Shown: positions 1 to 13,630 of the stretch, piece after piece
Layout of the letters: every line of letters begins with the position of its first letter
Numbering within the stretch: position 1 is the first letter of the stretch
NCBI GenBank assembly: GCA_029255685.2
Contig: CM055319.2
Location: 28,057,568-28,121,567, forward strand
Direction: 5' to 3'
DNA from: Silene conica
Taxonomy: Eukaryota; Streptophyta; Magnoliopsida; Caryophyllales; Caryophyllaceae
Length of the DNA stretch: 64,000 nt
Position numbers and translations under genes: made by a program
The notes under the pieces: model-generated
Told to the model about the DNA's origin: nothing
The model's input: the letters and a program-made list of their open reading frames with translations, nothing else
Database searches by the model: none

Positions 1-905
1 TAATTAATTACTTGCTTCAAGTTTTTCATCAATTTAATTTATTCCCTACTTTCATCAATTTAATGTGAAGTCTTTCGAGGTCCTAACTTCAATTCAACAG
101 TAAAATCAAATCTTCGATGATCATTGATAATAAGTTAACTAATTTTGCATAAATTAAAGGCATATGTTAAATATAATAATATAATTGAGACGCATAAACT
201 TTAGAGATGAGTATATGCCAAGATTAAAGAAATTTTTAATATTACTTTAACATGCAATAGTTAAAATGATTAAATTGAGTGACGATGAGAATAAAACAAG
301 AACAAACGAATACCAAATATAATAATAATATATAAATTGGCGAAAGTTAAAACATTCAGATAGTGGAAATCAACAAATTAAAATAGTTGAGATTTGGAAA
401 TCAACGAAAATATGTAACCCCGTCTTAAATGAACGTAAAAAAAATGGGATTATATTATATGGTCAGAGTTTTTTTGGATAGTTAGAGTGTCAACTAAAAA
501 AAATTTGGATTCATTGCGATGGTTTGAAAGTTGGAAGACTTGGAACTTAGGACTAAATCCGTAAACATAATTTTAAAATATTTTTTTTTTATTAGCTACT
601 ATTCGTCTTAAGTTTAAAACGGGTCTCCTCACGGATTATAGGACACATATTTTATTTTCGTCAAGCATAATGTTTTTTCATCCTACCTATGTATATTTGA
701 CACGTCTTAAACTTAAATTGATAAGTCATTTTAAATAAGATTTGTGTGTTTCTATAATGTCAAGCAGATGCATTAATTTACTTGCTTCTGAGTCGAATAT
801 ATAAATTCTCTTTACTTTTTACATTAAGATAACTGCGATACTAAAATCTTAATTTTGTTAAATATATTTACCTTCTTATTGATTTTTCGATTTAACAAAA
901 TTAGA
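1..905. other. AT-rich intergenic flank
   Basis: No coding region, RNA gene or clear repeat boundary is visible. The stretch is AT-rich with many stops in all frames. It may be partly the body of the Helitron-like element whose 3' end lies at 906-937, but I could not find a convincing 5' terminus. Confidence 0.5.
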
Positions 906-937
906 CCCGTGCATTTTTTGCACGGGCGTAAAACTAG
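906..937 (+). mobile_element. Helitron-like 3' terminus
   Basis: An 8-bp perfect inverted repeat (CCCGTGCA at 906-913, TGCACGGG at 919-926) is followed 7 nt later by CTAG (934-937) and then T. A short GC-rich hairpin just before CTRR, with insertion ahead of T, is the known form of plant Helitron 3' ends. There is no helicase gene nearby, and the 5' end (TC after A) was not found, so the length and autonomy are unknown. It could instead be a chance hairpin. Confidence 0.4.
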
Positions 938-1326
938 TTGAATAAAAAAAGGGAAAAGGAAGGAAAAAGATATAAAATGGTAAGTTAATTTGGAAAAATG
1001 AAAAATAAAAATAGTGAAATATTTTCCGAAAAAGTGGGGGGCAATTGAAAATGGAAATTAAAAAAAGTGGGTTTCTAGAAAGAAACGCAACAAGAACAGC
1101 CCACGTAGAAGCCTATTTATTCTCCTCCCATCCTTGATGAAAATGGTTGTAGCCTCCTCAAACACAACACATACCACTAACTGAAATCAACAAAACCAAC
1201 CCAACAACACTCTCTATATTTTTATTCATTCATTCATTCATCTCCCTAAACCTTAAACTTTTTTTAATTACAGTCATAATTAACTCAGAAATTCATCAAA
1301 ATTGTTGATTACTGTAATTGGGATTG
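938..1326 (+). promoter_or_regulatory. Putative promoter and 5' leader of the ABCB gene
   Basis: The 390 bases before the transporter start include an ACGT-core motif (CCACGTAG, 1101-1108), a TATA-like TATTTATT (1114-1121) and then a CT/AC-rich stretch (about 1130-1260) typical of a plant leader. No transcription start is proven. A TATAAA at about 971 is an alternative TATA box. Confidence 0.3.
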
Positions 1327-1338
1327 ATGGGAACTCAC

Positions 1339-1387
<49 letters not shown>

Positions 1388-4300
1388 GTGATGATGAAAA
1401 GAAGTGGGGAAAGTCGGAGAAAAAAGAGATGAATAAAAAACAAGAGTTGCAGAAAGTATCATTCTACAAGCTATTCAGTTTTGCGGATAAATATGATACA
1501 ATATACATGATTGTAGGAAGCATAGCCGCCATCTGTAATGGAATTGCTCAACCTTTGATGACTCTTATTTTAGGTCAAGTTATTAATTCTTTTGGCAGCG
1601 CTCATCCCGATCATGTTGTCCATCAGGTTTCTAAGGTATCTTTTTCTTACTCTACTAAATACGCTCATCTCGACTATCTTCTTACTTATTCTTTCCAACC
1701 ATCTTCGGGGAATTATATCATTAACGTATTTCAGTATTTGCATGTCAAAATAATATGCCCCTATTTTTAGGGTTGTCGCTTCAGAAATTCATGACCACAC
1801 TCAACTTAACCGAACCGAATCGTCCCCATTTCTTTATTATTAATTAATTCATTAATTCATTAATTAATTCATACTCTAATTGGCATCTCAAAGATTTGAG
1901 TAACTGATCCCCAAGATTTTTGGCAATACGTAGGAGAATACGAATCACACACAATGAATGAGATCACAAAAAAATCAGTCATTATGATTTATGAACCAAA
2001 ACTTGAATACAAGCGTTCTAATATGGTAATCATTCATTCATAATTCATTCCTTCAATATAGGAGTATTCTTTAATAATGAGTCCTACTAGGCTTCTACTA
2101 ATTAAGTAATTAATATAATATCATTATACCAAGATTATCATAATATCTCGTATAATTTATTAATTTGTTCTACCCTAAATCATACTAACAATAATACAAT
2201 GCTATTTTTAGTTGATTTACCAGTCTGCATCTGCTTCAGCAGAACAGATGTTTGTAGTTCAAAAACAAGCCGCTTTAATTTCTGTTGCTACACAATCGTT
2301 TCTTACTCCATATATCAATTGTAAATATATTAATTAACGGTTAGTCTTATGGAAAACGGATATATTCTTCTCTCACAAGTTGAGAACGGGTCACGTAAGG
2401 TCAATTTGGTAGATAAAACAAAAACAAATTTCATAGGAAGTAACATTATACTTTTGTTGTCTTATCTAATAGCTTGATTAATACTTGACCCGTCCTCAGC
2501 TCGTGACTCTCTTAAATGAGAATGTATGATTAATTAATTTACACAAAAATATGGTTATGGAGCCATTTCACCTTTTTTTTTTGCGTTTTTTTTGTTTGGG
2601 CTACAAACTTTCTATTCTACTTTTAGGAGGATTAGGAAATAGAATCAAATTACAAAACGTATCTCCAAAATTGAAAAGAATGGATAACTATTGGTAGTTT
2701 AGTCTTTTAATTTAACATGAAAGTGAACAACTTATTTAGAATCAATTTTAAAGAAAAGAGATTAATAAAAGTAGAATGGAGCGAGCGAGCTCGTTGTTAC
2801 ACATTTTTTGATTGGCTTGTGCAAATCAGTAAGAATTCTCTGTCCCACTTCCCATTCTCGGTCTAATTTCACACACATTTTGAGTTTTTGACACCTCATC
2901 TATTGCAAATTAAATTAAAAAGATACACAATAAACGTGGAAATGTGTATAAAATGGGATACGGAATAAAATATCAAATGGAACATAGTATTCTCAATGTA
3001 TACAAATACCGTAATATTATATGGAGTATGATATAAAATTTGTTATTGAAAGGAATTGTTTTTATGTCTACATCTTGTCGTTTAAATTTTTTGGTTGCGC
3101 TGTGTTTAGAGCCACAATGGCAAAGGATGGCTTGGAAAAACCGTATTGTTTGGTGGGATTTCGTGAAAAACGATAAGTAATACTTGGTATGACATTAGTT
3201 TTGGTTGACAATTAATTTAACATGACATAATTTTTGAAGCAACTGCACGCATACCTACATATAGTAGGTGTCCACCTTAGATGTATTTAACCACTAACGT
3301 AAACAACTCATCTAAGATGTGTTTTCGTCCCCAACCTTTTTTTTTTTTTAAACTTACCACTAATTCAAATTCACAATACGTTAGATTCCGAAATTGAGAT
3401 TATATTGTTTGAAACCAAATTCAGACTATACATCATCATCGTCAATGTGAACGTGAATGTTTAACTAAGGGTAGACCACCTCCAAGTAAAGTTACCAACT
3501 AGGTCACCAAGGGGTGGGTTTCCTTAATCATGTATTAAGAAAAAAATTAGGAAGACCTTCTATGAAGTAAAGTCACCCCATGACCTAGGCGGGTTGTCTT
3601 GTGACCTTCCACGTGTCGTAATTTTATTTGTTGGGGACAAATGTAGAGGATGTTGGAAAGTGGAAAATGATGGAGTTGATGACTTAGGTCGCGACTTTAT
3701 GCTTGAGAGTATAAAAGTGGATCAAAATATATAAGGTGGGATTAAAAGATAAAATTAGATCACGACTTAGTTAGCGAGAGATTACTTAGCGAGAGATTAC
3801 TTGAGGATCTAATGAGCTACTTAGCATCTCTTGTAATTTCTATAGTGTTGAACGAATGAGGCAAGATGACAGTTGAAAAGAATTTAGAATGAAAATGACG
3901 TAACAAAATAATTGAACTCACATCCACTTACTAGCTACTGTAGTACTACTACTAGTACAGTCTACAAGACAAGGTTGTCCCGTCCCAGGTTGTTAATCAC
4001 ATTGAATGATCATCATTCAATGCTGTTTTAGGAAAGCATAATTAGTGAATCAAGGAACTAATTGTGTTAATTGCAATGCAAGTTTAAGTTGGATCCTTGC
4101 ATTGTTTAGGCATATATAATTATCTATGCATCAATGCATGCCTCAAATCAATTGATGAGTGGCCGACATTAGAAAAGTGGAATGTTACAATGTTTGATTC
4201 AACTATGGAATGCCCATCATTCTTTTACTTTATACTCCCCTCATATCTTTACACTTTGTTTATTTCCCTCTTACAAAAAAAAAAAAAACAAAAAACAAAA

Positions 4301-7300
4301 AACGTAAACAAATCAAAGGCACAGAAAAAATATATATATATATATATATATATGCATCAACTTCTTCCCCATCTTACAAAATTGGATGGAAGTATATGGA
4401 ATACCGCTCCAATTAACCCAACTCGTTTTGAATAACTTAACTAACAAAATCATCCATACTCACAAGAATTTTATAATACCCACCAAAATAACACAAGTTC
4501 TCATTTGCGACGGTGGTATTCGTCAAAAAGCTTGTGACGGATATCGTTTCCTCTCTTAAAAATATGAGAAAGCACATGAAGGATGTCCCACCTTATCCCT
4601 CTCCTTTTTTGTGAGAGGTCACAACTAAAGATGGCAATGGGTAGGATCTGGACAGGATCCTATAGGATCCAGATCCAGATCCATTTTTAAATGGTATATC
4701 CAGATCCTACCCTTATCCTTAGGGTCCGAAATTTGTAGATCCATATCCTTATCCTAAGGATCTGGGTAGGATCTGGATAAAATCCATATCCGTCAATCTC
4801 AAACGATACATTTAAATGAAACCGCACCAAGTCACTATTATACACTATTTCACTTTTACTTGTAAATTAGAGACGATGTTTTAGTTGAATTAATCTTTAT
4901 TAGCTTCACTAGTTTAAAAATCATAGTCCAAAATAAACAAAAAGAGTGTACAAAAGGTTAAAAAGTCTTATAGCAACTTACAAATAAGGTTTACAAAGCA
5001 CAAAATAATTATAATTCCAACAATTCATAATAAAACAAATAGTTCAAACAAACTAAACACTAATACTTCATTCCTTATTTTCATGATCTACCTTTGAAGG
5101 GTCGAATCTATCCAAAAATTACCCTAATATAAACTAAAAGAGGGTCCAAGGGTAGGATCTGGATCTTAGTGGTGGGATCCAGATCCTACCCTCATATTCG
5201 TATAAGGATATGGATCTGACCCGGATCCTAAGGATCTCAAATAATGAGATCCGTATCCTACCCTTGGGTATATGGTCTGGTGGATCTAGGTAGGATCCAG
5301 GATCCATTGCCATCTCTAGTCACAACACAAGCAAAATCTGTTGAATAAATAAATGACTTTATTCTTATGGCTTGTTTACTTTGTCTACTCTTAAGGTGTT
5401 TTTAAAGTAGCTTATTTCGAGCTAAAGTACAAGACTAGAAACTCTATTCTCAATATGATTTAACAAGTAATTGCATGAATTTTATAAAATGACCACCAAC
5501 CCAATTGCTATCTCTAGCTTTCCTTTTTGTATCCATTGCTAGTTTGATACCTCTAATTACTTATACACGAATTGAGGATGCAACATTTCAGTGTGTTAGG
5601 TGGACAAACATAGTTTAAACAAATTAGTAGCAAAGTAATTCAATAGCTCCGGGTATATCCGTCACAAGCTTGCGAGTTGCGAGTGGTCAAGTACACCACT
5701 TGCTTAGATAGAACAAAAATAAAAATGTATAGCGAATCACAAATGATTTGTCTTTATCTCTTCACGTGGATTTTATTCAGCCCGTCACAAGCTCGTGAGA
5801 GTTATGACGGATATTGCCGTTACAAATATTTGAGCTAATTCCTCGTGATTAGACCCTTTAGATTATAATATATAAATAATTAAATTAAAAATGTCTGAGT
5901 TCATCAATGTTTGGTGAATACAATCCTTCTCGACTCTTGGTGGCAGGCAGCAAAAGAGAACACTAATATGAAGTTATGAACACATGTTTTACGTTAAAAC
6001 TCTTTACTATTATTATTATATTATTATTATTATCACTCATTTTTTTTATGGGAAGGTGGGTGCAGCAGCTATCATATAAAAAAAGAATAAAATAAGAGTA
6101 CATGAGATTATTATTATTATTATTATTAACTTTACTTTGAAGCACAAATGTTTTGAATTCTCGACTCTAGTTTTGTTCACTCTTTTATCATGTGTGGCTG
6201 CAGGTCTCTCTCAGGTTTTTGTACCTTGCAATATACACTGGCATAGCTTGCTTCCTGCGTAAGTGTGGTTATGAAATGAATTACGTATTAGTCGAAGCAT
6301 CCATTGATTACACTTGTGCGTCAGTTGATCATATGACAGTTTGCTTATACATTAGCAATCTTATACTGATAACATTTGAGAAGATATACCCTTGCTCAAC
6401 TAAAACAACAATTAGAATGACCTGGGTCTGAAACCCGTCAGTATGAATTAGGAGAACAAAAAGAAGTAGAAATATGGGAGACGAAAAATAAAATGAAAAG
6501 AACAAAAGTTGGACAACGTTGAAAATCCTCATTGAAGTTTGACATGAAACAATTCACCTGTTAATTTATTTGAAACAGAGAATATACTGCTGCTATAGTG
6601 CTGTATAATGTAAGAAACTGAAAATATAAAAGGATTACCATTCTGATATCGCTTACATGTAACAGAGGTAACATGCTGGATGATAACTGGGGAAAGACAA
6701 GCAGCACGTATCCGAGGCCTGTACTTGCAGACAATACTTCGGCAAGATGTTGCCTTCTTCGACACTGAGACAACGACGGGTGAAGTCATTGGTAGGATGT
6801 CAGGGGATACTGTTCTTATTCAAGATGCCATGGGTGAAAAGGTTTATTTTCTTTGTATTAGTATATTTAGAGTTTCTTGTCTAGGTTTTATTAGCCGAGC
6901 TAGACCAATACATTTTCAAACATCTACGGTTGACCTACAACCTTCATATTTCTTGTCGGGGTCATGGCACTACGACATGTATTACTTGGATTTGGGTATG
7001 TGTGTTGGACATGGCTACTTTTATAAAGGCTGACCTTGCCATACTTCAAATTTTGAGACAGGTTTTAATTATGATATGGATTTGGGGAAACGCCTTCAAA
7101 ACAGAATTATTATAATACAGATACAGCGTATCATATATCAAGTTTTCAAATTGAAACAGAGAGGTGTTTGGGAAATAAGGCTCATAGTTATCACAAATCA
7201 TGCTATATGTAAGCCTCTCTTTTCTGCCCGTAAGGAGAAGTGATGGAGTGTTAAGTATCGAGTAAGGATTCAATGCCCATATCCTTTAGTGCTGTGTAGG

Positions 7301-10300
7301 ACATGAGTATGGCCCCAAAAACGAAGAGTCGAATTAGCATTGCTCACAACCCGTTTTTGTACTAATGTTTACGGAGTAGTAGACTAGTAACTTGCTGTAT
7401 TATATGTTTGCAGGTAGCTAAGTTCATTCAGCTAACGGCAACAGTTGTTGGTGGGTTTGTGATTGCGTTCGTAAGAGGGTGGCTTTTGGCTATTGTTTTA
7501 TTAGCATGCATTCCTGCCCTTGTAATTGCAGGTGGTACTATGGCACTGATAATGATGAAGATGTCTAGCCGCGCACAATTGGCGTACGCTGATGCTGGTA
7601 ACGTTGTAGAGCAAACTGTGACTTCTATCAGGACGGTATGTCTCTCTAGGCATGTAAAATTATGTCATTCTTCTTATATTGGCCTAATTTGACCAAGTTA
7701 TTTTCTAAATAAATTACTCTACTGAAATGCTGAGTTGAGCTTTCTAGTTTAAAATTTTAGAGTTTCGTCATTACTATGCTATTATTCTGATTCACATTAC
7801 TTAACTGCATGTCAAAGGTTGCATCATTTACAGGAGAGAAAAATGCAATAGAAAAATATGATAACAAGCTTATGGTTGCCTATAAAGCAACTGTAACTCA
7901 AGGATTGGCGTCAGGACTAGGACTAGGTGCATTGCTCTTCATAATTACTAGCTGCTATGCTCTTGCTGTATGGTATGGAGGGAGAATGATTCTTGAGAGA
8001 GGTTACAATGGTGGACAAGTTATCAACGTTATCATGGCCATGATGACCGGTGGAATGTAAGTATTTGCTCTTCGGAAAAACATGTATAGAATCGCTGAGA
8101 TTTCTGGATTAAATCGCTATTGTATAGTTTGAAAATAGCAGAGCGGGCTATAAAGTAAAGCTTAATATGATTGTCATCGATTTGAATTTTGAACTAACCA
8201 TATGATCCCGAAATTTATACATATACTTATGAAAACCCATAGACCATAATCTGACGTCTGGTAGGTGGCTTCGGATAACTTCTAGGGGAGTTCACTTTTT
8301 TTTGGTGCACAGAGGGTTTACATTTTCTAATGACATGATTGTATGTAATATTTGAGCAGGTCACTCGGGCAAACATCTCCATGTCTAAATGCATTTGCAG
8401 CTGGACAAGCCGCAGCATATAAGATGTTCGAGACGATTACCCGGACACCAAAAATAGATTCCTCAAGCACAGAAGGGATTACTAGGGAAGATATTACAGG
8501 TGATATTGAGCTAAAAGATGTGTACTTCAGGTACCCAGCTAGGCTCGATGTGCAGATATTTGCTGGTTTTTCATTGCAAATTCCTAGTGGAACTACTGCA
8601 GCTCTTGTTGGGCAGAGTGGAAGTGGTAAATCTACAGTGATTAGTCTTATAGAACGGTTTTATGATCCCGATTCAGGAGAAGTTCTTATCGATGGAGTTG
8701 ATTTGAAGAAGTATCGGCTATCTTGGATAAGGCAGAAGATTGGATTAGTGAGTCAGGAACCAGTCCTCTTCACAACTTCAATGAAAGAAAACATTGCTTA
8801 TGGAAAAGAGGGTGCCACTGATCAGGAAATAAGAACTGCGATTGAGCTTGCAAATGCTGCAAAATTCATTGACAAACTTCCCAAGGTAAAAAAATCATTG
8901 TGAGACAATTTGAAAGTGGCCTGATCACCAGATATGTAAATATTGACCTGAAAACGGTTGATAATAGTGCACTCAAAATGACTTATTTAGTTATTCTGGT
9001 CTACATGACTGCCATTCTAGATTGTTCAGTATCTTCACTAATACTGCGTGTTAAAATGGAGTACTCTCTATTCTAATGTGTGCAAATCGCACTGTAGGGT
9101 CTTGACACAATGGTCGGAGATAGAGGAACTCAGCTATCCGGAGGTCAGAAGCAAAGAATAGCTATTGCTCGAGCAATTCTAAAAAACCCGAGAATCCTCC
9201 TCCTAGATGAAGCAACCAGTGCCCTTGATGCTGAATCTGAACGCGTTGTCCAGGACGCACTTGACAGAATCATGACCAACAGGACTACAGTCATTGTTGC
9301 ACATCGCTTGACTACTATTAAGAATGCAGATATGATTGCAGTTGTTCATCAAGGAAAAATCATCGAGAAAGGTAAAAACCAACTAAATAGCCATTTCTTT
9401 CTTACAGTTTTTAAATTGTTTGGTACCCCCACTCCACTAAATCTTCAGTATTATTACAAGACTTAACAAGCTGGTCATTCAGGTCGGGTTTGGATCTGGT
9501 TATTTTGATAAGGGTCGATGGTTAGGTGTTGGATCAATTGAGTCCTTTTGTTAAGGTCAATCCGTCAATGGTTACAGATTGGGTCAATTGAGTTTTCTTT
9601 AGGTTGAAGATATTAAGGCTTTTGTTTCAAATTACACACTTTGAGTTATTTTCGAGCAGGGTCAAGTCACCTTTGCATCTACTCCGTGTTGTTCATACTG
9701 ATTTGGGCCAGGTCAGTATTTCCAAGTCTAATCGTTGCCACCTGTAAATTGTACTCTGTATCAGGTAGTCATGATGAACTGATCAGAGACCCAGAAGGAG
9801 GTTACACTCAACTAGTGAGGCTTCAAGAAGGCGCCAAGGAAAAAGAAGCCGCACTGATGGATCCAAACAACAATGATGCGATCTACCACATTGACAGAGC
9901 ACTGAGCAGATCAGTAAGCCAGAAGTTGTCAATGAGGAGATCAGCAAGCAGGGGTTCATCTGGTAGCAGGCATTCAATTTCCATCAGTTTTAGTGCTGTT
10001 GGTCCTGTCAATATTCAGGAGACCGATGAAGGAGAAGATGATTACGAAAATTATAGGGACAAAGACAATGCTTATGAAGTAGAAGACGAGAAACATCGAA
10101 ATCTTTCTATGAGACGTTTAGCTTACATGAATAAGCCGGAAATACCTATATTGGTGCTTGGCAGCCTTGCTGCATCAGTTCATGGGATAATTTTTCCCAT
10201 GTTTGGGTTCATGATTTCTTCTGTAATTAAAACTTTCTATGAACCACCCCATCTGCTTCGGATAGATTCAAGGAAGTGGTCTCTGGTATACTTGGGTTTC

Positions 10301-13300
10301 GGCATCGTTAGTTTCCTGGCCATACCGTTCCAGAATTACTTGTTTGGAGTTGCAGGAGGGAAACTGATCAGAAGAATTCGTTTTATGAGTTTTGAAAAGA
10401 TTGTGCACCAGGAAATTAAATGGTTCGATGACCCAGCAAATTCAAGGTATTACAATATACCAGGAAACTGGTTTTTTGGTCCTCGTCAGTTAGGCCTGAG
10501 CAAGGTCATTGCCTGCGTGTCTATTAAGAGTTTTGTAATTTTGTCGGAGATGAATGTAGGTGTAATTTTAAATTATTTATTTTAAAATATGGGTAGCTTG
10601 TAGTGGGGTCAACTCAGGCCAGTAAAAATCGGGTAGGGTATGGTGTGAACAGGGGTATCAGGTTGTTCTATTTGGGTCTCAGGTCAGGTATCGTGTAAGA
10701 TGGAGTTCATGTTGTCCTAATCTGAAATATTTTGATATATTTTTGAATTGTTTGATGACATCAGTGGGGCGATTGGAGCTAGATTAGCAACAGATGCTGC
10801 CAATGTGAGGAGTTTGGTTGGGGATCAGTTGGCCCTGGTTATGCAGAATATTGCGACTCTAGTCGCAGGTCTTCTAATTGCTTTCACAGCCAACTGGATG
10901 CTAGCACTGATTGTCTTGGCAGTGGCTCCACTTATATTTGTACAAGGGTACTTTCAGGGAAAATTTATGAAGGGATTCAGTGCCGATGCTAAGGTCAGTT
11001 TGTCACAAATTTTGAGTTCTTAGTATTTTGTAGCTGTAGCATTGTCAGAAAACTATATACCAACCTGCTGATAAGAGCATTTGGGGATGATACCCATGAC
11101 TTGGGTCTGTTACTTTGATTGTTTACACATCTCCGCACGGATACAAATATGATGGTGAACTCTTCATTTAAACTTTAAAGGCAAAACATGTAGATTTTCA
11201 TGAACGTTGTGTCATTGGGGCCGGGTAGGATTCGGGGCAGTTTAAGTTGGGTCACTAAAGGTACATTATGCACTTTTGCTCAGATTGGTTCGTGGCGAAT
11301 CATTCGGGTTACAACTCATTTCAAGTTGGGTGTTCAGTTTTTACTAGTCAGGTCTTTTGTGAGGTCATTTTTGGTGTATTATGTATTTCAACTTAGGTTG
11401 GGTCGTGGGTCGTGGCACATCCTTTCTGTAGGTTGTTATGTAGATAAATTTAAATGTAACTTGAGACTCGAGGGTACTAACTTCATGTCATTTCGGATCT
11501 CATCATTTTCGATACGATCATTCTAGTGTCATTGGATTTGGGCCACCTCATTTTGGAACTGTTCAATATCAAGTTCAAAAAAATCCAGCCCAGCTATGAC
11601 TTGAATTGAATTGTTTAGTGTCGTGTCATGTCATTTTGGAGCTATCCTTTTGGGTTAATGTGAACCCCAGTCAGTTTTTTAAGATTAGAATAAGTTTTCT
11701 TAAATTTACGAGTCTTTTAGCAACGTCTAGTTATCAGAATTACATAAATAAACTTTGAAACGCCGTCTCTATTTATAAAATATTGCTTGCACCAAATTAA
11801 TAAAACATACCACGAAAATAGAAAGTTTCAAGTTTAATGTACCGTGCAGTTAATGTATGAAGAAGCAAGCCAAGTTGCAAATGATGCAGTAGGCAGCATC
11901 AGGACAGTTGCATCATTTTGCGCAGAGGAAAAGGTGATGGACTTATACAACAAGAAATGTGACGGCCCAGTTAAAAGCGGCATTCGCTTGGGACTTATTA
12001 GTGGTGCAGGCTTTGGTTTCTCCTTTCTTGCTCTTTACTGCACCAATGCCTTCTGCTTCTATATTGGTGCCGTCCTGATTGAGCATGGCAAAGCCACATT
12101 TGGAGAAGTTTTCAAGGTTAGACGTCACAACTTCAATCATTTGATTTCTTAATTCTGTGCTTGATTCTTGGTTTCCTTTTTCTGCATATATATCATCTTC
12201 AGCTCCAATATATGCTCTAGTGCCTCAAAAGCTCTCGCCTTTGGTAAGGTGAGGGGATCGAACATAGGTGGATAGAGGCGGATTTATCCCCTATCAGGTA
12301 GGGGTTGATTATCATGTTAATTCACTTTGCCAAGTGGGTTAATAGAGTAATAATAAGATTAGGAGCTTCAGAGTTGGAATGTAGACCTCCTAAAATTTGT
12401 GGCCACCCTAAAAGTTATGATCACCATCCGCCATTGTACGCCATTTTACCTGTATATTAAAATTTATAGAATGTATAGACTGCTTCTGGATGACACATAC
12501 ATTGACAAGTCATTCTTTAAAAATGGAAAGTACTTACATCACTATACAACCCTTAATATGAATTCCTGGATGTAGGTTTTCTTTGCGGTAACAATTTCAG
12601 CAGTTGGTTTATCACAAAGCAGCAGCATGGCTATGGATAAAACCAAGGCAAAGGACTCCGCTGTCTCAATCTTCAAGATTCTCGATAGCAAACCAAGCAT
12701 TGATTCAAAAAGTGATGAAGGAACAACGTTGGAAGTAATCAGAGGCGATATTGAACTTAGCCATATTAGCTTCAGATATCCAACGAGGCCTGACATTCAA
12801 ATCTTCAGAGACCTGAGCTTGTTCATTCCATCCAAAAAGGTATGCCTCTTAAAATCTTAATTCCGCTGTCTTACTTAGAAGAATATTCTCTGTTCAATTT
12901 CCCTTATATTAAGACCTGACAAATCGTACACAAATTACACTCTTGTAAGTCATGTAATTGTTCTTAATGTTACCTCTTTCAGACTGTAGCACTTGTCGGA
13001 GAAAGTGGCAGCGGGAAGTCGACGGTTATTAGCATGATTGAGAGGTTCTATGAGCCGGACAATGGACGAGTATTTTTAGATGGAGTGGAACTTCAAAACT
13101 TCAAGCTAAGTTGGCTAAGGCAACAAATGGGTTTAGTCAGCCAAGAACCAATACTTTTCAATGAGACCATCCGGACAAACATTGCTTACGGCAAGCAAGG
13201 AGACGCTACAGAAAGTGAGATAATTGAGGCCTCAAAATCTGCAAATGCACATAACTTCATCTCAGGACTTCCTCAAGGCTACGACACCTCGGTTGGGGAG

Positions 13301-13630
13301 AGAGGGGTACAATTGTCAGGAGGGCAAAAGCAAAGGATAGCCATAGCAAGAGCTATACTGAAAAACCCAAGAATCCTGTTGCTCGATGAAGCAACGAGTG
13401 CTCTTGATGCAGAGTCAGAACGTATCGTACAGGGTGCTTTAGACAGTGTGTCAGTTAATCGAACGACGGTGGTTGTTGCTCATCGGTTGACAACAATCAA
13501 GAATGCTGATATAATCGCGGTGGTGAAGAATGGAGTGATTGCTGAAAAAGGGAAACATGAAGAGTTAATGAAGATACAGGATGGTGCTTATGCATCATTA
13601 GTGGCTCTTCATGCAAGTGGAACTTCCTAG
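1327..13630 (+). CDS. ABCB: ABC transporter B family (MDR/P-glycoprotein type), 12 exons
   Basis: Full-size plasma-membrane ABC exporter (TMD-NBD-TMD-NBD). Exons: 1327-1635, 6204-6258, 6666-6841, 7414-7635, 7818-8056, 8360-8885, 9098-9371, 9765-10446, 10765-10993, 11850-12116, 12576-12839, 12983-13630. All introns are GT-AG and phases join without error, giving 3891 nt (1296 aa), the usual family length. NBD1 has Walker [10 protein letters not shown] (residues 418-426), LSGGQ (522-526) and Walker B LLLDE (543-547). NBD2 has Walker [10 protein letters not shown] (1087-1095) and LSGGQ (1192-1196). The linker is serine- and acid-rich ([19 protein letters not shown]), a likely phosphorylation region. 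The sequence resembles the plant ABCB4/11/21 group, several of which move auxin; substrate here is inference. The start is the ATG at 1327; a poly-Asn run follows at residues 5-20. Intron 1 is 4.6 kb. Confidence 0.95.
1339..1386 (+). repeat. (AAT)16 microsatellite coding poly-asparagine
   Basis: Sixteen uninterrupted AAT codons give 16 Asn (residues 5-20) in the cytosolic N-terminus of the ABCB protein. The length is a multiple of three, so slippage would change the tract without shifting the frame. Confidence 0.95.
4331..4352. repeat. (TA)n microsatellite in ABCB intron 1
   Basis: Eleven TA units after an A-rich run, in non-coding sequence. No other function seen. Confidence 0.9.
4497..5345. 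mobile_element. MITE of the TTGTGACGGATA family, split by a hAT element
   Basis: Bases 4497-4625 match, in reverse complement, the element at 14393-14580. Shared are TTCTCATTTG, then AGCTTGTGACGGATATCG followed by TTTCCTCTC, and a pyrimidine-rich middle. The similarity resumes after the hAT insertion at 5319 (GTCACAACACAAGC). It has no coding capacity. Terminal boundaries are approximate and the superfamily is not certain (Mutator-like or other). Confidence 0.5.
4626..5318. mobile_element. Non-autonomous hAT-type element in ABCB intron 1
   Basis: 693 bp flanked by a perfect 8-bp target duplication GTCACAAC (4618-4625 and 5319-5326). The ends are TAAAGATGGCAATGG and CCATTGCCATCTCTA, inverted repeats with one mismatch. 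An 8-bp TSD with TAGAGATGGCAA-like ends is diagnostic of plant hAT elements. Both subterminal parts are crowded with GGATCC/GGATCTGG repeats, probable transposase binding sites. There is no transposase ORF, so it would need a helper. Confidence 0.85.
5655..5830. mobile_element. Degenerate MITE related to the TTGTGACGGATA family
   Basis: Begins near TATCCGTCACAAGCTTG and ends near GACGGATATTGCCGTTACAAAT, giving imperfect inverted ends around about 175 bp of non-coding sequence in intron 1. It shares the end motif with 4497-4625 and 14393-14580. I saw no clear TSD. Confidence 0.35.
6006..6130. repeat. Two (ATT)n microsatellites in ABCB intron 1
   Basis: Two short ATT/TTA runs (about 6006-6033 and 6109-6128) shortly upstream of exon 2. 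Simple slippage repeats with no coding role. Confidence 0.75.

Noticed and set aside
1280-1462. Minus-strand frame with poly-Tyr
   Set aside because: It is the complement of the AAT repeat in ABCB exon 1 and has no domain.
2345-2530. Possible further MITE in intron 1
   Set aside because: Only a loose resemblance of the ends (AACGGATAT, GAACGGGTCA); no TSD or inverted repeat that holds up.
9480-11700. GGGTC-rich patches in ABCB introns 7-9 as possible inserted elements
   Set aside because: They look like degenerate repeat sequence similar in flavour to hAT interiors, but no ends or TSDs could be found.
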